Of a stretch of 64,000 nucleotides of DNA, positions 9,470 to 16,880 are shown one piece after another. A program made the translations under genes and the position numbers. The stretch lies in the NCBI GenBank assembly GCA_001604565.1, contig LVBV01000018.1:1-64000 (forward strand). Direction: 5' to 3'. Position 1 is the stretch's first letter. Each line of letters begins with the position of its first letter. The notes under the pieces were generated by a model that was given only the letters and a program-made list of their open reading frames with translations, made no database searches and had not been told where the DNA came from. This stretch comes from Puniceicoccales bacterium Verruco_01 (GTDB taxonomy: Bacteria; Verrucomicrobiota; Verrucomicrobiia; Opitutales; Oceanipulchritudinaceae).

Positions 9470-9880
9470 TCAATAGAGTCGCCGGACACCTTCTATCGCC
9501 GCCATTTTGCGGTCGTTCGTCAGAACGGTGCAGTCGCGATCCGCGTAATCGTCGGCAATCAGACGGTCGATCAGTCCGCAACCCTCCCAAGACGCGAGAA
9601 TTTGGAAAATCCGCTCGCACGCAAGCGGCATCACAAGCCCGCCCCGAAGAACCGAGGCAATCGCGGCGCGGGCATCGGGTTTGGAAACTCCGTAATGGTG
9701 TTGAAGGACGATGTATGCCTCGCCGATCACCATGTTGGAGACGTAGAGCGTTTCCGATTCCTTCTCCGCGAGTGTCGTAAGCAACGCAAGGGTTTTTTCG
9801 TACTCGCCCGGCGAATCGCCCGTCAGAAGCTGCACGAAGATGGATGTGTCAATTCCGCAGGTCCGGGTCTTTTTTTGCAT
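9470..9880 (-). CDS. vapC: PIN-domain toxin, VapC-like
   Basis: 136 aa. PIN-domain ribonucleases use a cluster of acidic residues, visible here as Asp in CGIDTSIFVQL, Glu in VIGEAYIVLQ, and Asp residues in LIDRLIADDYADRD and LTNDRKM. VapC toxins cleave RNA and are held in check by the VapB partner. The start at MQKKTR is preferred; it overlaps the end of the vapB frame (stop 9849) by about 30 nt, as is usual for translational coupling. All acidic residues are present, so the toxin looks intact although its antitoxin gene appears disrupted. Confidence 0.85.
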   Translation of the reverse strand: MQKKTRTCGIDTSIFVQLLTGDSPGEYEKTLALLTTLAEKESETLYVSNMVIGEAYIVLQHHYGVSKPDARAAIASVLRGGLVMPLACERIFQILASWEGCGLIDRLIADDYADRDCTVLTNDRKMAAIEGVRRLY

Positions 9881-10102
9881 TGCGTAACTCCTCAAGATCG
9901 AACGAACCCGCGCCCTTGAGCAAGCGTCCCCGAAGCGGTGCGAGCATCACTAACTTCACCCGCGAGGGGCGGATGTAGAAACCATCCGCGCGTTTCTCGA
10001 TCACGATGGAATCGCCCGCGGAAAGACCCATCTCATCCATCACGGACTTGGGAAAGGTCACCTGCCGCCGCTCGTGATTTTCGACCTGCGGATCGTCGGC
10101 AT
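9849..10102 (-). CDS. vapB: AbrB-type antitoxin, VapB-like, with apparent frameshift
   Basis: Two frames are needed to give a normal AbrB/SpoVT antitoxin. An ATG at 10102 encodes MPTIRRSKITSGG and then hits TGA. The next frame continues as QVTFPKSVMDEMGLSAGDSI, the rest of the fold. Joined, they read like a standard N-terminal swapped hairpin, so one base seems missing near 10060. A GTG at 10061 could start a 70-aa product lacking the first strand. Either the gene is broken, the read has an error, or ribosomes shift at GGCGGCAGG. An operator-like inverted repeat sits directly upstream, and vapC overlaps downstream. Confidence 0.65.
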
Positions 10103-10107
10103 GACAC

Positions 10108-10132
10108 CAACCTACTCCACCTTACTAGGTTG
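10108..10132. promoter_or_regulatory. operator-like inverted repeat upstream of vapBC
   Basis: Perfect 7-bp arms CAACCTA / TAGGTTG are separated by 11 bp and end 5 bp from the vapB ATG at 10102. VapBC complexes normally repress their own promoter by binding such palindromes. The site would also cover the ribosome binding region. Confidence 0.6.
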
Positions 10133-10148
10133 TAAAACAAGCAAAGAG

Positions 10149-11252
10149 CTACACCACCACCTGCTCCACGATTTCTAGGCCGTGGCCGTGCAGGGCGACG
10201 ACCTTCTTGACGGAGCTTGTGAGGAGACGAATCTTCTTAAGGCCCATTGCGGAGAGGATCTGCGCGCCGAGACCGTAGCCGCGCGCGTCGGGCACGCCGG
10301 GGGTGACACGCCCCTTCGCGTCCGACGCGGGAATCTGAAGTCCCGCATTCTCATGCGTCAGATACACAAAGGCGCCGCGACCCTCCCTCGCGATGGCGGA
10401 CAGAGCCCGTCCCGCGATGCCGCCGTGACCGGCCTTTTGCGAGAACACGTCGCCCAGGAGGTTTTCCGAATGCATGCGGACCAGCGTCGGCGCCGCCGTC
10501 AACTCGCCCATTGTGAGGGCGTAGTGCAGGCGGTGGTCGATGCAGTTTTCAAAGACGCGCAGTGTGAAGGTCCCGTAGTCGCTCTCGAAAGGTTCGCTGC
10601 GCACTTCCCTCACGAGGCACTCGCGCGAGTGCCGGTATTCGATGAGGCTCGCCACGGAGAGGAGCTTGACGCCGAAACTCTTCTTGAATTCGGCAAGCTG
10701 CGGCAGGCGCGCGCAGGTGCCGTCCTCGTTCAGAATCTCGCAAATGACCGCCGCCGGATTGAGGCCCGCGAGTCGCGCGAGGTCCACCGCCGCCTCGGTA
10801 TGGCCCGCCCTTTCCAGCACGCCGCCGGGACGCGCGCGGAGCGGGAACATGTGGCCGGGCTGCGCAAGCTTGTCCGCCGTAGAGGACGGATCGCCCAGCA
10901 CCTTCGCGGTGCGGAAGCGGTCCTGCGCGCTGATGCCCGACGTCACGCCCTCCGCCGCATCGACACTGACGGTGAAGGCCGTGCCGTGGCGGTCGCGGTT
11001 CACTTTTGCCATTTCGGAGAGGCCGAGGCGCTCCAGCTGCGCGCCGGTGAGGGGCACGCAGATCAGGCCGCGCGCATGGCGGAGCATCATGTTGATCCCC
11101 TCTGGGGTCAGCTTGTCGATGGCGATGACAAGGTCCCCCTCGTTTTCGCGATTCTCGTCGTCCGCGACGACCACGGGCCGCCCCGCCGCCACATCGGCGA
11201 CAACCGCCTCCACGCTGTCGAACACTCCGGCATCTGCCTCACGGCTTCTCAT
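10149..11252 (-). CDS. ribB: 3,4-dihydroxy-2-butanone 4-phosphate synthase with degenerate GTP cyclohydrolase II domain
   Basis: 367 aa. Residues about 10-205 are a complete RibB domain: DDENRENEGDL, HARGLICVPL, DRHGTAFTVSVDA and GHTEAAVDL are all present. This half makes the four-carbon unit of riboflavin from ribulose 5-phosphate. Residues about 210-367 align in outline with GTP cyclohydrolase II, but the three zinc cysteines (normally C...CDCG) are replaced by SENLLGDVFSQKAGHG, and the EGRGIGL loop is HENAGLQIP. Cyclohydrolase activity is therefore unlikely. No other rib gene is nearby, so a true RibA should lie elsewhere. The ATG at 11252 is preferred to one 21 codons upstream, where homology is absent. 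Divergent from yjdF. Confidence 0.9.
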   Translation of the reverse strand: MRSREADAGVFDSVEAVVADVAAGRPVVVADDENRENEGDLVIAIDKLTPEGINMMLRHARGLICVPLTGAQLERLGLSEMAKVNRDRHGTAFTVSVDAAEGVTSGISAQDRFRTAKVLGDPSSTADKLAQPGHMFPLRARPGGVLERAGHTEAAVDLARLAGLNPAAVICEILNEDGTCARLPQLAEFKKSFGVKLLSVASLIEYRHSRECLVREVRSEPFESDYGTFTLRVFENCIDHRLHYALTMGELTAAPTLVRMHSENLLGDVFSQKAGHGGIAGRALSAIAREGRGAFVYLTHENAGLQIPASDAKGRVTPGVPDARGYGLGAQILSAMGLKKIRLLTSSVKKVVALHGHGLEIVEQVVV

Positions 11253-11358
11253 ATGAGGGATGGAGATTAGGTGGGCAGTGCTCCCCGCGCAAGCGCCGAG
11301 GATTGCGCAGCTCACTTCCCTTCTTGCAGGAGGAACGCGCCTCCCCTATCAAAACAAC

Positions 11359-11994
11359 ATGTCCCCCCGCAAAACCCCGTCCGTTCAAGTGATTGTCTGG
11401 ATCGCCTTGTATGTCCTGATGGTCGCCCTCTCCGCCTGGCACCCAAAGGACACGCTCACCTGGTGGCTCGAAATTTTCCCGAGCGCCATCGGCGTGGCGA
11501 TCCTCGCGGCGACGTACCGGCGCTTCCCGCTCACCCCGCTCCTCTACTGGATCATCCTCGTCCACAGCGCTATCCTCTACATGGGAGGACATTACACCTA
11601 CGCGGAGACGCCTTTCCCGAACCTCTTCGGCGACCTTTTCGGCGCCGGGCGCAACAATTTCGACAAGATCGGCCACTTCTTTCAGGGCGTGACCCCGGCG
11701 CTCCTCACGCGCGAACTATTGATCCGCACCTCGCCACTCGGGCCCAGCAAGTGGCTCTCCTTCGTTTCGGGCTCGGTCGCGCTCGCCTTCAGCGCCTTCT
11801 ACGAGTTCATCGAATGGTGGACGGCGGTTCTGGGCGGGGCCTCCAGCGAGGCCTTCCTCGGCACGCAGGGCTACGTGTGGGACACGCAGAGCGACATGTT
11901 CATGGCCCTCATCGGTGCCACAGTCGCCATTGCCGCCCTCTGGAAGTTGCAGGATAGTCAGATCGCAAAGATCCGCGCCACGGGCAGGATCTAA
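11359..11994 (+). CDS. yjdF: YjdF/DUF2238 inner-membrane protein
   Basis: 211 aa with about six hydrophobic segments (IVWIALYVLMVALSA, IFPSAIGVAILAATY, LLYWIILVHSAILYMG, WLSFVSGSVALAFSAFYEF, MFMALIGATVAIAAL). The DUF2238 signatures YTYAETP, RNNFDKIGHFFQG, EFIEWW and GYVWDTQSDM are all present. The function of this family is not established. The ATG at 11359 opens the first membrane helix. It is divergent from ribB with about 106 bp between, which should contain both promoters; I see no riboswitch fold there. Confidence 0.9.
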   Translation: MSPRKTPSVQVIVWIALYVLMVALSAWHPKDTLTWWLEIFPSAIGVAILAATYRRFPLTPLLYWIILVHSAILYMGGHYTYAETPFPNLFGDLFGAGRNNFDKIGHFFQGVTPALLTRELLIRTSPLGPSKWLSFVSGSVALAFSAFYEFIEWWTAVLGGASSEAFLGTQGYVWDTQSDMFMALIGATVAIAALWKLQDSQIAKIRATGRI

Positions 11995-12034
11995 TCCACT
12001 TCCGGAGCGCCAAGGGCGCGGCATGAGACAGCCC

Positions 12035-12063
12035 GGGGGTGGAGTCCGTATGGCCGGACCCCC
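12035..12063. terminator. possible bidirectional terminator between yjdF and purA
   Basis: GTCCG / CGGAC stem extended by GGGGGT against CCCC with a GGA bulge, between two convergent genes. There is no T-run, so the call is weak. Confidence 0.3.
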
Positions 12064-12073
12064 AGGGAGGTGA

Positions 12074-13624
12074 TTACGCCAAGGCGATCAATTCGCGCGT
12101 TTCCGGCACGTCGCGGATGATCTGGCTCGGCAGCGGGCCGACGCCGACGTAGCGCAAATTCGGGAGGGTCCCCGGCCACTTGTGGCCCTCGTAGGCGACT
12201 TCGAGGGTCGCCTTGACCATCGCCGCGACGTAGCGCTTCGCATTGGCGGGCAAATCGGCAAAGTGGCGGACGCCCGAGACATCCTCCTCCCATCCGGGGA
12301 GCTGAAGGTACACGGGGCGCAGCTTCGCCTGCACCGTCCAGTCGCGCGGAACGTGGCGGACGATCTTGCCGGACTCATCGAGGTAATGCGTGCAGATGAG
12401 GAGCTCGCCGCCGTTCCACGCGCCCTCGTAGGACAGCGCGTCCAGCTTGTTCACCATCATGTCGTCGAAGCCCGCGTAGCGCAGGGCGTCGCCGCGCTCG
12501 ACGGCGTCGAACCAGCCGACCATGCGCTGGCGGCCCGTGGAGGTGCCGTATTCGAGCTTGCGGAGCTTGACCGCGAGGGGATGCTCCAGCGGCATCTCGG
12601 TGAGGAAGACGTGATTGCCCACCTTGGTGTCATACGCCTTGCAGACACCCATCACGTGCAGCGGCTGGAGCGGCACACAGGCGCTGTTGAAGAATTCCTG
12701 CGCACAGGTGTGTGAGGCAGTGAGGCTGCGGGTGAAGCCGAAGCGTTTGTCCAGCCAATAGCTCTGGCCGAATTCCGCGATCACGTAGCGACCGGAGTCG
12801 ATGGTGGAAAGGACCTTTTCGCGCAGTTCGCCGATGTTGCTGGCGATCTTCCGCCCGGCGGACCAGTACGTCTCCACAACCGCGTCCTCGTCGAAGGTGA
12901 AAGGCGTAGCCCCCTTGAAGCGCGTGAAGTCGAACTCGTCCTTTGTGAAGACGCCCTTTTCGATCATCGCACCGTTTGCGCGCACCTCCGCCGCCGTGAG
13001 GGTATCGAAGAAGGAATTCCATTTTTCCTCATCGACGAGGCACACGTGCTGGATCGTCCGCGCGGCGCGCTGGAGGCGAGCCTTCATGCGCCGGGCAAAG
13101 GCATCCTTCTCGCCAAGGAACTCGTAATAGAAAATCTGGAGGTGACCCGTCTCGTCGCAGTACGCGGGCGAAATGCCGCGGCCTGTGGAGCCCCGGGACA
13201 CGTCGCCAATCACGTTCACGCGGTAATGTTCGAAGGCGAGGTCCAGCAGCCGGTGCGAGAGGTCGCTTAACATCGTCTTCTCGTCGATGAGCAGGCGCGG
13301 CAGGACGGAGTAGCCCGCGTCCTCGATGTAGGCGGCTTCCCACAAAAACTTGCGGGGATCGGCCACCACGCCCGCGCCGATGCCGAGGACCGGCACGTCC
13401 GCGCACACGACACCCGCCGGGAAAAGGTTCAGCTTCAGCCCGCCGCAGGTGTGGCCCGAGTTCGCGCCGCCGTTCACCTTGAGAACCATGCCCACCGGGT
13501 CGGCGAGGCCTGTGGCCCCCTTCAGTTCAGCAATGACTTCCGGGATGAGCCGGCCCTTGCCCTCGTCGCCAAAGCTGATGCCGCAGTCGGCGATGATCCT
13601 GCCCTTGAACGCTGTCTGTGCCAC
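12074..13624 (-). CDS. purA: adenylosuccinate synthetase, unusually long
   Basis: 516 aa against about 430 in most bacteria. It joins IMP and aspartate using GTP to form adenylosuccinate in AMP synthesis. The N-terminal GDEGKGRLIPEV (catalytic Asp and GTP loop) and VNGGANSGHT motifs are present, as are RGISPAYCDE and the IMP-loop region GDVSRGSTGRG. Extra length lies mostly in the centre and C-terminal half, where the pattern departs from textbook PurA. The GTG at 13624 (MAQTAFKGRI) is chosen because the frame upstream is only the shadow of gldA and has no ATG between. GldA is encoded just upstream on the same strand, 117 bp away. Confidence 0.88.
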   Translation of the reverse strand: MAQTAFKGRIIADCGISFGDEGKGRLIPEVIAELKGATGLADPVGMVLKVNGGANSGHTCGGLKLNLFPAGVVCADVPVLGIGAGVVADPRKFLWEAAYIEDAGYSVLPRLLIDEKTMLSDLSHRLLDLAFEHYRVNVIGDVSRGSTGRGISPAYCDETGHLQIFYYEFLGEKDAFARRMKARLQRAARTIQHVCLVDEEKWNSFFDTLTAAEVRANGAMIEKGVFTKDEFDFTRFKGATPFTFDEDAVVETYWSAGRKIASNIGELREKVLSTIDSGRYVIAEFGQSYWLDKRFGFTRSLTASHTCAQEFFNSACVPLQPLHVMGVCKAYDTKVGNHVFLTEMPLEHPLAVKLRKLEYGTSTGRQRMVGWFDAVERGDALRYAGFDDMMVNKLDALSYEGAWNGGELLICTHYLDESGKIVRHVPRDWTVQAKLRPVYLQLPGWEEDVSGVRHFADLPANAKRYVAAMVKATLEVAYEGHKWPGTLPNLRYVGVGPLPSQIIRDVPETRELIALA

Positions 13625-13740
13625 GATGGGAACCCTGCCTGTGTTTGGTTGCTGGTGAATGGGGCGTACTCTCGCGCCCAAAGGGCCGAAAATACCGCCC
13701 CCGCCGAATTCTGCAACCGGAATCGAACTAGGCTTGGCGC

Positions 13741-14832
13741 TCAGAGTCGTTCCCGCTTGCGCTGCATTCCGATGGCGTCGGCGGCGATGAGGGCCTCCAG
13801 CACCTTCTGCGGGGTGATTTCGCCCTGCTCGTTGTGCGTGCATTCGCCCTTGGCGCAGGCTTTTTCCGCAGCGGGGGCAAGGTGCGCGCGGTCGTAACCG
13901 GCTAGGCCCAGATCCGCGAGGGTCGTCGGCAGGCCGATACTCTCGCAGAAGGCGTACACCGCGTCCGTCTCCTCCGGGGAGGCGTCCGTCAGCGCAAGAC
14001 CCGCAAGTACGCCGTAGGCCACCTTCTCGCCGTGGTAGAGGCGGTGCGTCTCCGGCAGGGCGGTCAGGCCGTTGTGGATGCCGTGGGCGCTCGCGAGGCC
14101 GCCGCTCTCGAACCCCACGCCCGAAAGCAGGATGTTCGCCTCCACGACGTGATCGAGGGCCGGGCTCACGGCATGGCGCTCGCACGCCAGTTTCGCGGCA
14201 AGGCCGTACCGGGTGATCGTGTCGTAGCAAAGCCGCGCGATGCCCATGCCCGTCAGGGACGGCAGGCCGCCGCAGGGGGTCACGGCCTTCTTCGCGTAGC
14301 AGGAACGCGCCTCGAAGTACGTGGAAAGCGCGTCGCCCATCCCGGCAACGAGGAAGCGCACCGGGGCGCTGGCGATGACGGCGGTATCGACGAGAACCAT
14401 GTCGGGATTCGCCTTCTGGTAATACACGCTCTCGAATTCGCCCTTGTCCGTATAAAGGATTGCGCAGCCGCTGCACGGGGCGTCGGTCGAGGCGATGGTC
14501 GGGACGATGACGACCGGGATGCCGAGCTTGTCCGCCACGATCTTCGCCGTGTCGATCGCCTTGCCTCCGCCCATGCCGACGAGGACGTCCACGTTCTTCT
14601 CCGAAGCCAGCGCAGTGACGCGCGCCACTTCCGCCTGAGAGCACTCCCCGCCGAAGCGGAGTGCTTCCAGTTTCTTCGTCGCGTTCTCCTGCGATGCGGC
14701 GAGAATCTTTTCGCCCGAGCCCGAGGTCAGGACGAGGCCCTTCTTGCCATAAAAATCAACGATGGCGGGAAGGTCGGCGATCGCGCCCTGTCCCTGAAAG
14801 TACTTACCGGGGAATTGTATCCGCTCAAGCAT
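13741..14832 (-). CDS. gldA: glycerol dehydrogenase
   Basis: 363 aa, full length for iron/zinc-dependent NAD+ glycerol dehydrogenase, which oxidises glycerol to dihydroxyacetone. The NAD loop is GMGGGKAIDTAK. The three metal ligands are visible as Asp in GMGDALSTYFEA and His in SAHGIHNGLT and LYHGEKVAYG. The start is MLERIQFPGKYFQGQGA, as in the family. It is cytoplasmic. The gene lies between a response regulator and purA on the same strand with gaps of 75 and 116 bp, so shared transcription is possible but not evident. No dihydroxyacetone kinase gene is nearby. Confidence 0.93.
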   Translation of the reverse strand: MLERIQFPGKYFQGQGAIADLPAIVDFYGKKGLVLTSGSGEKILAASQENATKKLEALRFGGECSQAEVARVTALASEKNVDVLVGMGGGKAIDTAKIVADKLGIPVVIVPTIASTDAPCSGCAILYTDKGEFESVYYQKANPDMVLVDTAVIASAPVRFLVAGMGDALSTYFEARSCYAKKAVTPCGGLPSLTGMGIARLCYDTITRYGLAAKLACERHAVSPALDHVVEANILLSGVGFESGGLASAHGIHNGLTALPETHRLYHGEKVAYGVLAGLALTDASPEETDAVYAFCESIGLPTTLADLGLAGYDRAHLAPAAEKACAKGECTHNEQGEITPQKVLEALIAADAIGMQRKRERL

Positions 14833-14907
14833 GTGCGCCTTTCTCGGAAAAAAGAGAATGCGAAAAGCGGAGCGGACGCAAGAACGAGTCCCGGAGTGGC
14901 AGGATAG

Positions 14908-15339
14908 TTACAGCTCCACCGTGCCCGCCTTGAGGCGCGTCGCGAAGTCCTGCGCTCCCTTGGAGTAATACCGCTTCCCGGCGACGACTTCCAGAATCGC
15001 CTTGTTGAGCTCGGCCAGGCCGTAGGCCTTTTCCACAAAGGCGTGCGCGTCGCCGTCGAGGGCGGTCTTCACGGAGCGCGCGTCGAGCGAGCCGGAAAAG
15101 ACGATGACCTTGGTTTCCGGGAGCTTTTTGCGCAGTTCGATCAAGAGGTCGAGGCCGCTCGCGCCCGGCAGGCGGATATCCTGCACGATCACGTCGGGCT
15201 TCTCCTTCAGGCACCGCGCCAGTGCCGCGGAACCGTCGCTCTCGTAGCCAAGGTACATGAAGTCCGGGAGCATCTGCACATACTCACCGAAGAGCTCGGT
15301 GAGCATCGCCTCGTCCTCGATCATCAGGATGCGTTTCAT
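14908..15339 (-). CDS. single-domain response regulator
   Basis: 143 aa. CheY-like receiver: acidic pocket at residues 8-10 (IEDEAM), phosphoacceptor Asp54 in VIVQDIRLPGA, Ser in VFSGSLD and Lys in FVEKAYG. After the receiver only about 20 residues remain (GKRYYSKGAQDFATRL), too short for a DNA-binding domain, so output must be through protein contacts or the gene has lost a LuxR-type domain. The ATG at 15339 opens the first strand MKRILMIEDE. No histidine kinase is adjacent; the hybrid kinase at 25021 is 10 kb away. Confidence 0.88.
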   Translation of the reverse strand: MKRILMIEDEAMLTELFGEYVQMLPDFMYLGYESDGSAALARCLKEKPDVIVQDIRLPGASGLDLLIELRKKLPETKVIVFSGSLDARSVKTALDGDAHAFVEKAYGLAELNKAILEVVAGKRYYSKGAQDFATRLKAGTVEL

Positions 15340-15452
15340 GGGAAACGACCCATGATACACCCGATTCCGGACGCTTCGCAAGCAGTTATCCCTGCGATGG
15401 ATGGATCAAGCAGACGAGCGGCTCTTCCGTTCGTTTTCGCATACCTGTCGGG

Positions 15453-16187
15453 TTACAATTTATCCATCGAATCCAGACCGCCGATCCGTGCAGCGACGAG
15501 CATTGCCGCCGCCGTCACCGCCGTCTCCGTCCGCAGGACCCGGGGGCCCAGGTGCACGAGGAGCGCGCCGGATTTCCGCGCCGCGTCCCGTTCGGCGCCG
15601 TCCCATCCGCGCTCGGGACCGACAAAGAGGGAGACAGGTTTATCCGTCCGTTTCTCCCATCGGGCAAGAGGCGCTGTCGCCTCGTAATTGTCGGCAAAGA
15701 GAATCTCGCACCCCACCGCCGCATCGAGCGCCTGCGAAACGCACTCGTGATGGAACACCGGCGGGACAAAGGTGGAAAAGGCCTGCTGCACGCCCTCTTC
15801 CAGAAGGCTCCGCCATTCCCCATCCGTCCAGAGCGAGCTTTCCGCGTAGGAGCTCTCACCGCGCAGGCAGCGGACAAAGTGCAGCTCCGCAAAGCCGAGG
15901 GGCCCGGCCTCGCGCAGGATCTTGCGCATTGTCTGAGGACGGGAAAGTCCCGCGAAGAGCCGGAGGGGCAAGGGCGGCGGCGGAAGGTAACCCCATGTGA
16001 GGGAAAGAAGCATCCCCGCCGCGTCGTCGGCCACGATGCGGGCCTTGCCGCGCGGGCCGTTTACGGCGCCAATGTCAAAAGTGTCCCCCACCCTCATCCC
16101 GAGGATCTTGCGCACGTGCGCTGCGCGAGGATCCACCGCGTCCAGAAGAAGCGTTTCCGAGATCCCGGGAACGAGCATCAGGTTCAT
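15453..16187 (-). CDS. rsmE: 16S rRNA m3U1498 methyltransferase
   Basis: 244 aa SPOUT-class methyltransferase that methylates U1498 of 16S rRNA. The trefoil-knot motifs SLFVGPERGWDGAE and LGPRVLRTETAVTAA are clear, and the N-terminal PUA-like domain includes HVRKILGMRVGD. GPERGW replaces the commoner GPEGG, a mild change. The start at 16187 gives MNLMLVPGISE, preferred to an upstream extension that overlaps the BFN gene. The gene follows the BFN/UVR gene with a 13-bp gap, so they form an operon. Confidence 0.92.
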   Translation of the reverse strand: MNLMLVPGISETLLLDAVDPRAAHVRKILGMRVGDTFDIGAVNGPRGKARIVADDAAGMLLSLTWGYLPPPPLPLRLFAGLSRPQTMRKILREAGPLGFAELHFVRCLRGESSYAESSLWTDGEWRSLLEEGVQQAFSTFVPPVFHHECVSQALDAAVGCEILFADNYEATAPLARWEKRTDKPVSLFVGPERGWDGAERDAARKSGALLVHLGPRVLRTETAVTAAAMLVAARIGGLDSMDKL

Positions 16188-16200
16188 GCGCGGGAAGCGG

Positions 16201-16797
16201 TTACTGCGCCCCGCCCGCGCGGATGCGACCAAGTTCGTCGCGAATCTGGGCCGCGCGCTCGTAATTCTCTTCGCGGATGGCCTCCTGCATCTGCGCCTCC
16301 AGCTCCTCGACGCGCGTTGCACCGGCACGGGGTGCGGAAGAGGGCGCCTCCACGACCTGTCCCGGCTTCACCGGAATCTGCGGCAGACTCTCGGGCGAGG
16401 CTCCCGCCGCGTCCATCACGGCATCGGCCACGAAGACCGGCGCGGAAAGGCGCACGGCCAATGCAATGGCGTCGCTCGGGCGGGCGTCGATCTTGATGAC
16501 GCTGCCCTCGTATTCCACCTCGATCGTGGCAAAGAAGGTGCCCTCGCGCACGTTGTCCACCGTGACGCGGACGAGGCGCCCGTGCAGGGCGGAAAGGAGC
16601 GCGCCGAGAAGGTCGTGCGTCAGGGGCCGGGGCGTCGGCATGCCTTGGAGCTTTACGGCAATGGCCTGAGCTTCCAGAAGCCCGATCACAACCGGCAGGA
16701 AACGCTCGCCGTCGGCCTCGCGCAGCACGATGGCACACGTTCCCCCTCCCGAGGGCACGAGCGACAGCGACGCGATCTCGACGCGGACGTATTCCAT
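16201..16797 (-). CDS. bifunctional-nuclease (BFN, DUF151) domain protein with UVR motif
   Basis: 198 aa. Residues about 1-135 are the BFN/DUF151 domain (PVVIGLLEAQAIAVKLQG, RPLTHDLL, IDARPSDAIALAVR). Residues about 160-195 are a UvrB/UvrC motif (EELEAQMQEAIREENYERAA), a helical hairpin for protein contacts. BFN proteins have been reported as nucleases in plants, but the bacterial role is unclear. The ATG at 16797 (MEYVRVEIASLSLVP) is where family similarity begins. It is the first gene of an operon with rsmE. Confidence 0.92.
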   Translation of the reverse strand: MEYVRVEIASLSLVPSGGGTCAIVLREADGERFLPVVIGLLEAQAIAVKLQGMPTPRPLTHDLLGALLSALHGRLVRVTVDNVREGTFFATIEVEYEGSVIKIDARPSDAIALAVRLSAPVFVADAVMDAAGASPESLPQIPVKPGQVVEAPSSAPRAGATRVEELEAQMQEAIREENYERAAQIRDELGRIRAGGAQ

Positions 16798-16851
16798 GTC
16801 CCGCAAAGTAGCGCATTTGAAACCGCGCGTCAATGGAATGCACCTTGATGC

Positions 16852-16880
16852 TTGACAACGCGCGCGGCTTGGAGAGTCTT
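16852..16880 (+). promoter_or_regulatory. candidate promoter of tRNA-Leu
   Basis: TTGACA at 16852-16857, a 17-nt spacer, then a weak AGTCTT box, about 50 nt before the tRNA. TTGACAACGCG is identical to the tRNA-Val promoter at 7364. Confidence 0.4.

Noticed and set aside
11253-11358. FMN or yjdF riboswitch between ribB and yjdF
   Set aside because: The region is short and lacks the conserved junction sequences of either class.
13625-14644. 340-codon upstream extension of purA
   Set aside because: It is the out-of-frame shadow of gldA; the GTG at 13624 begins the real protein.
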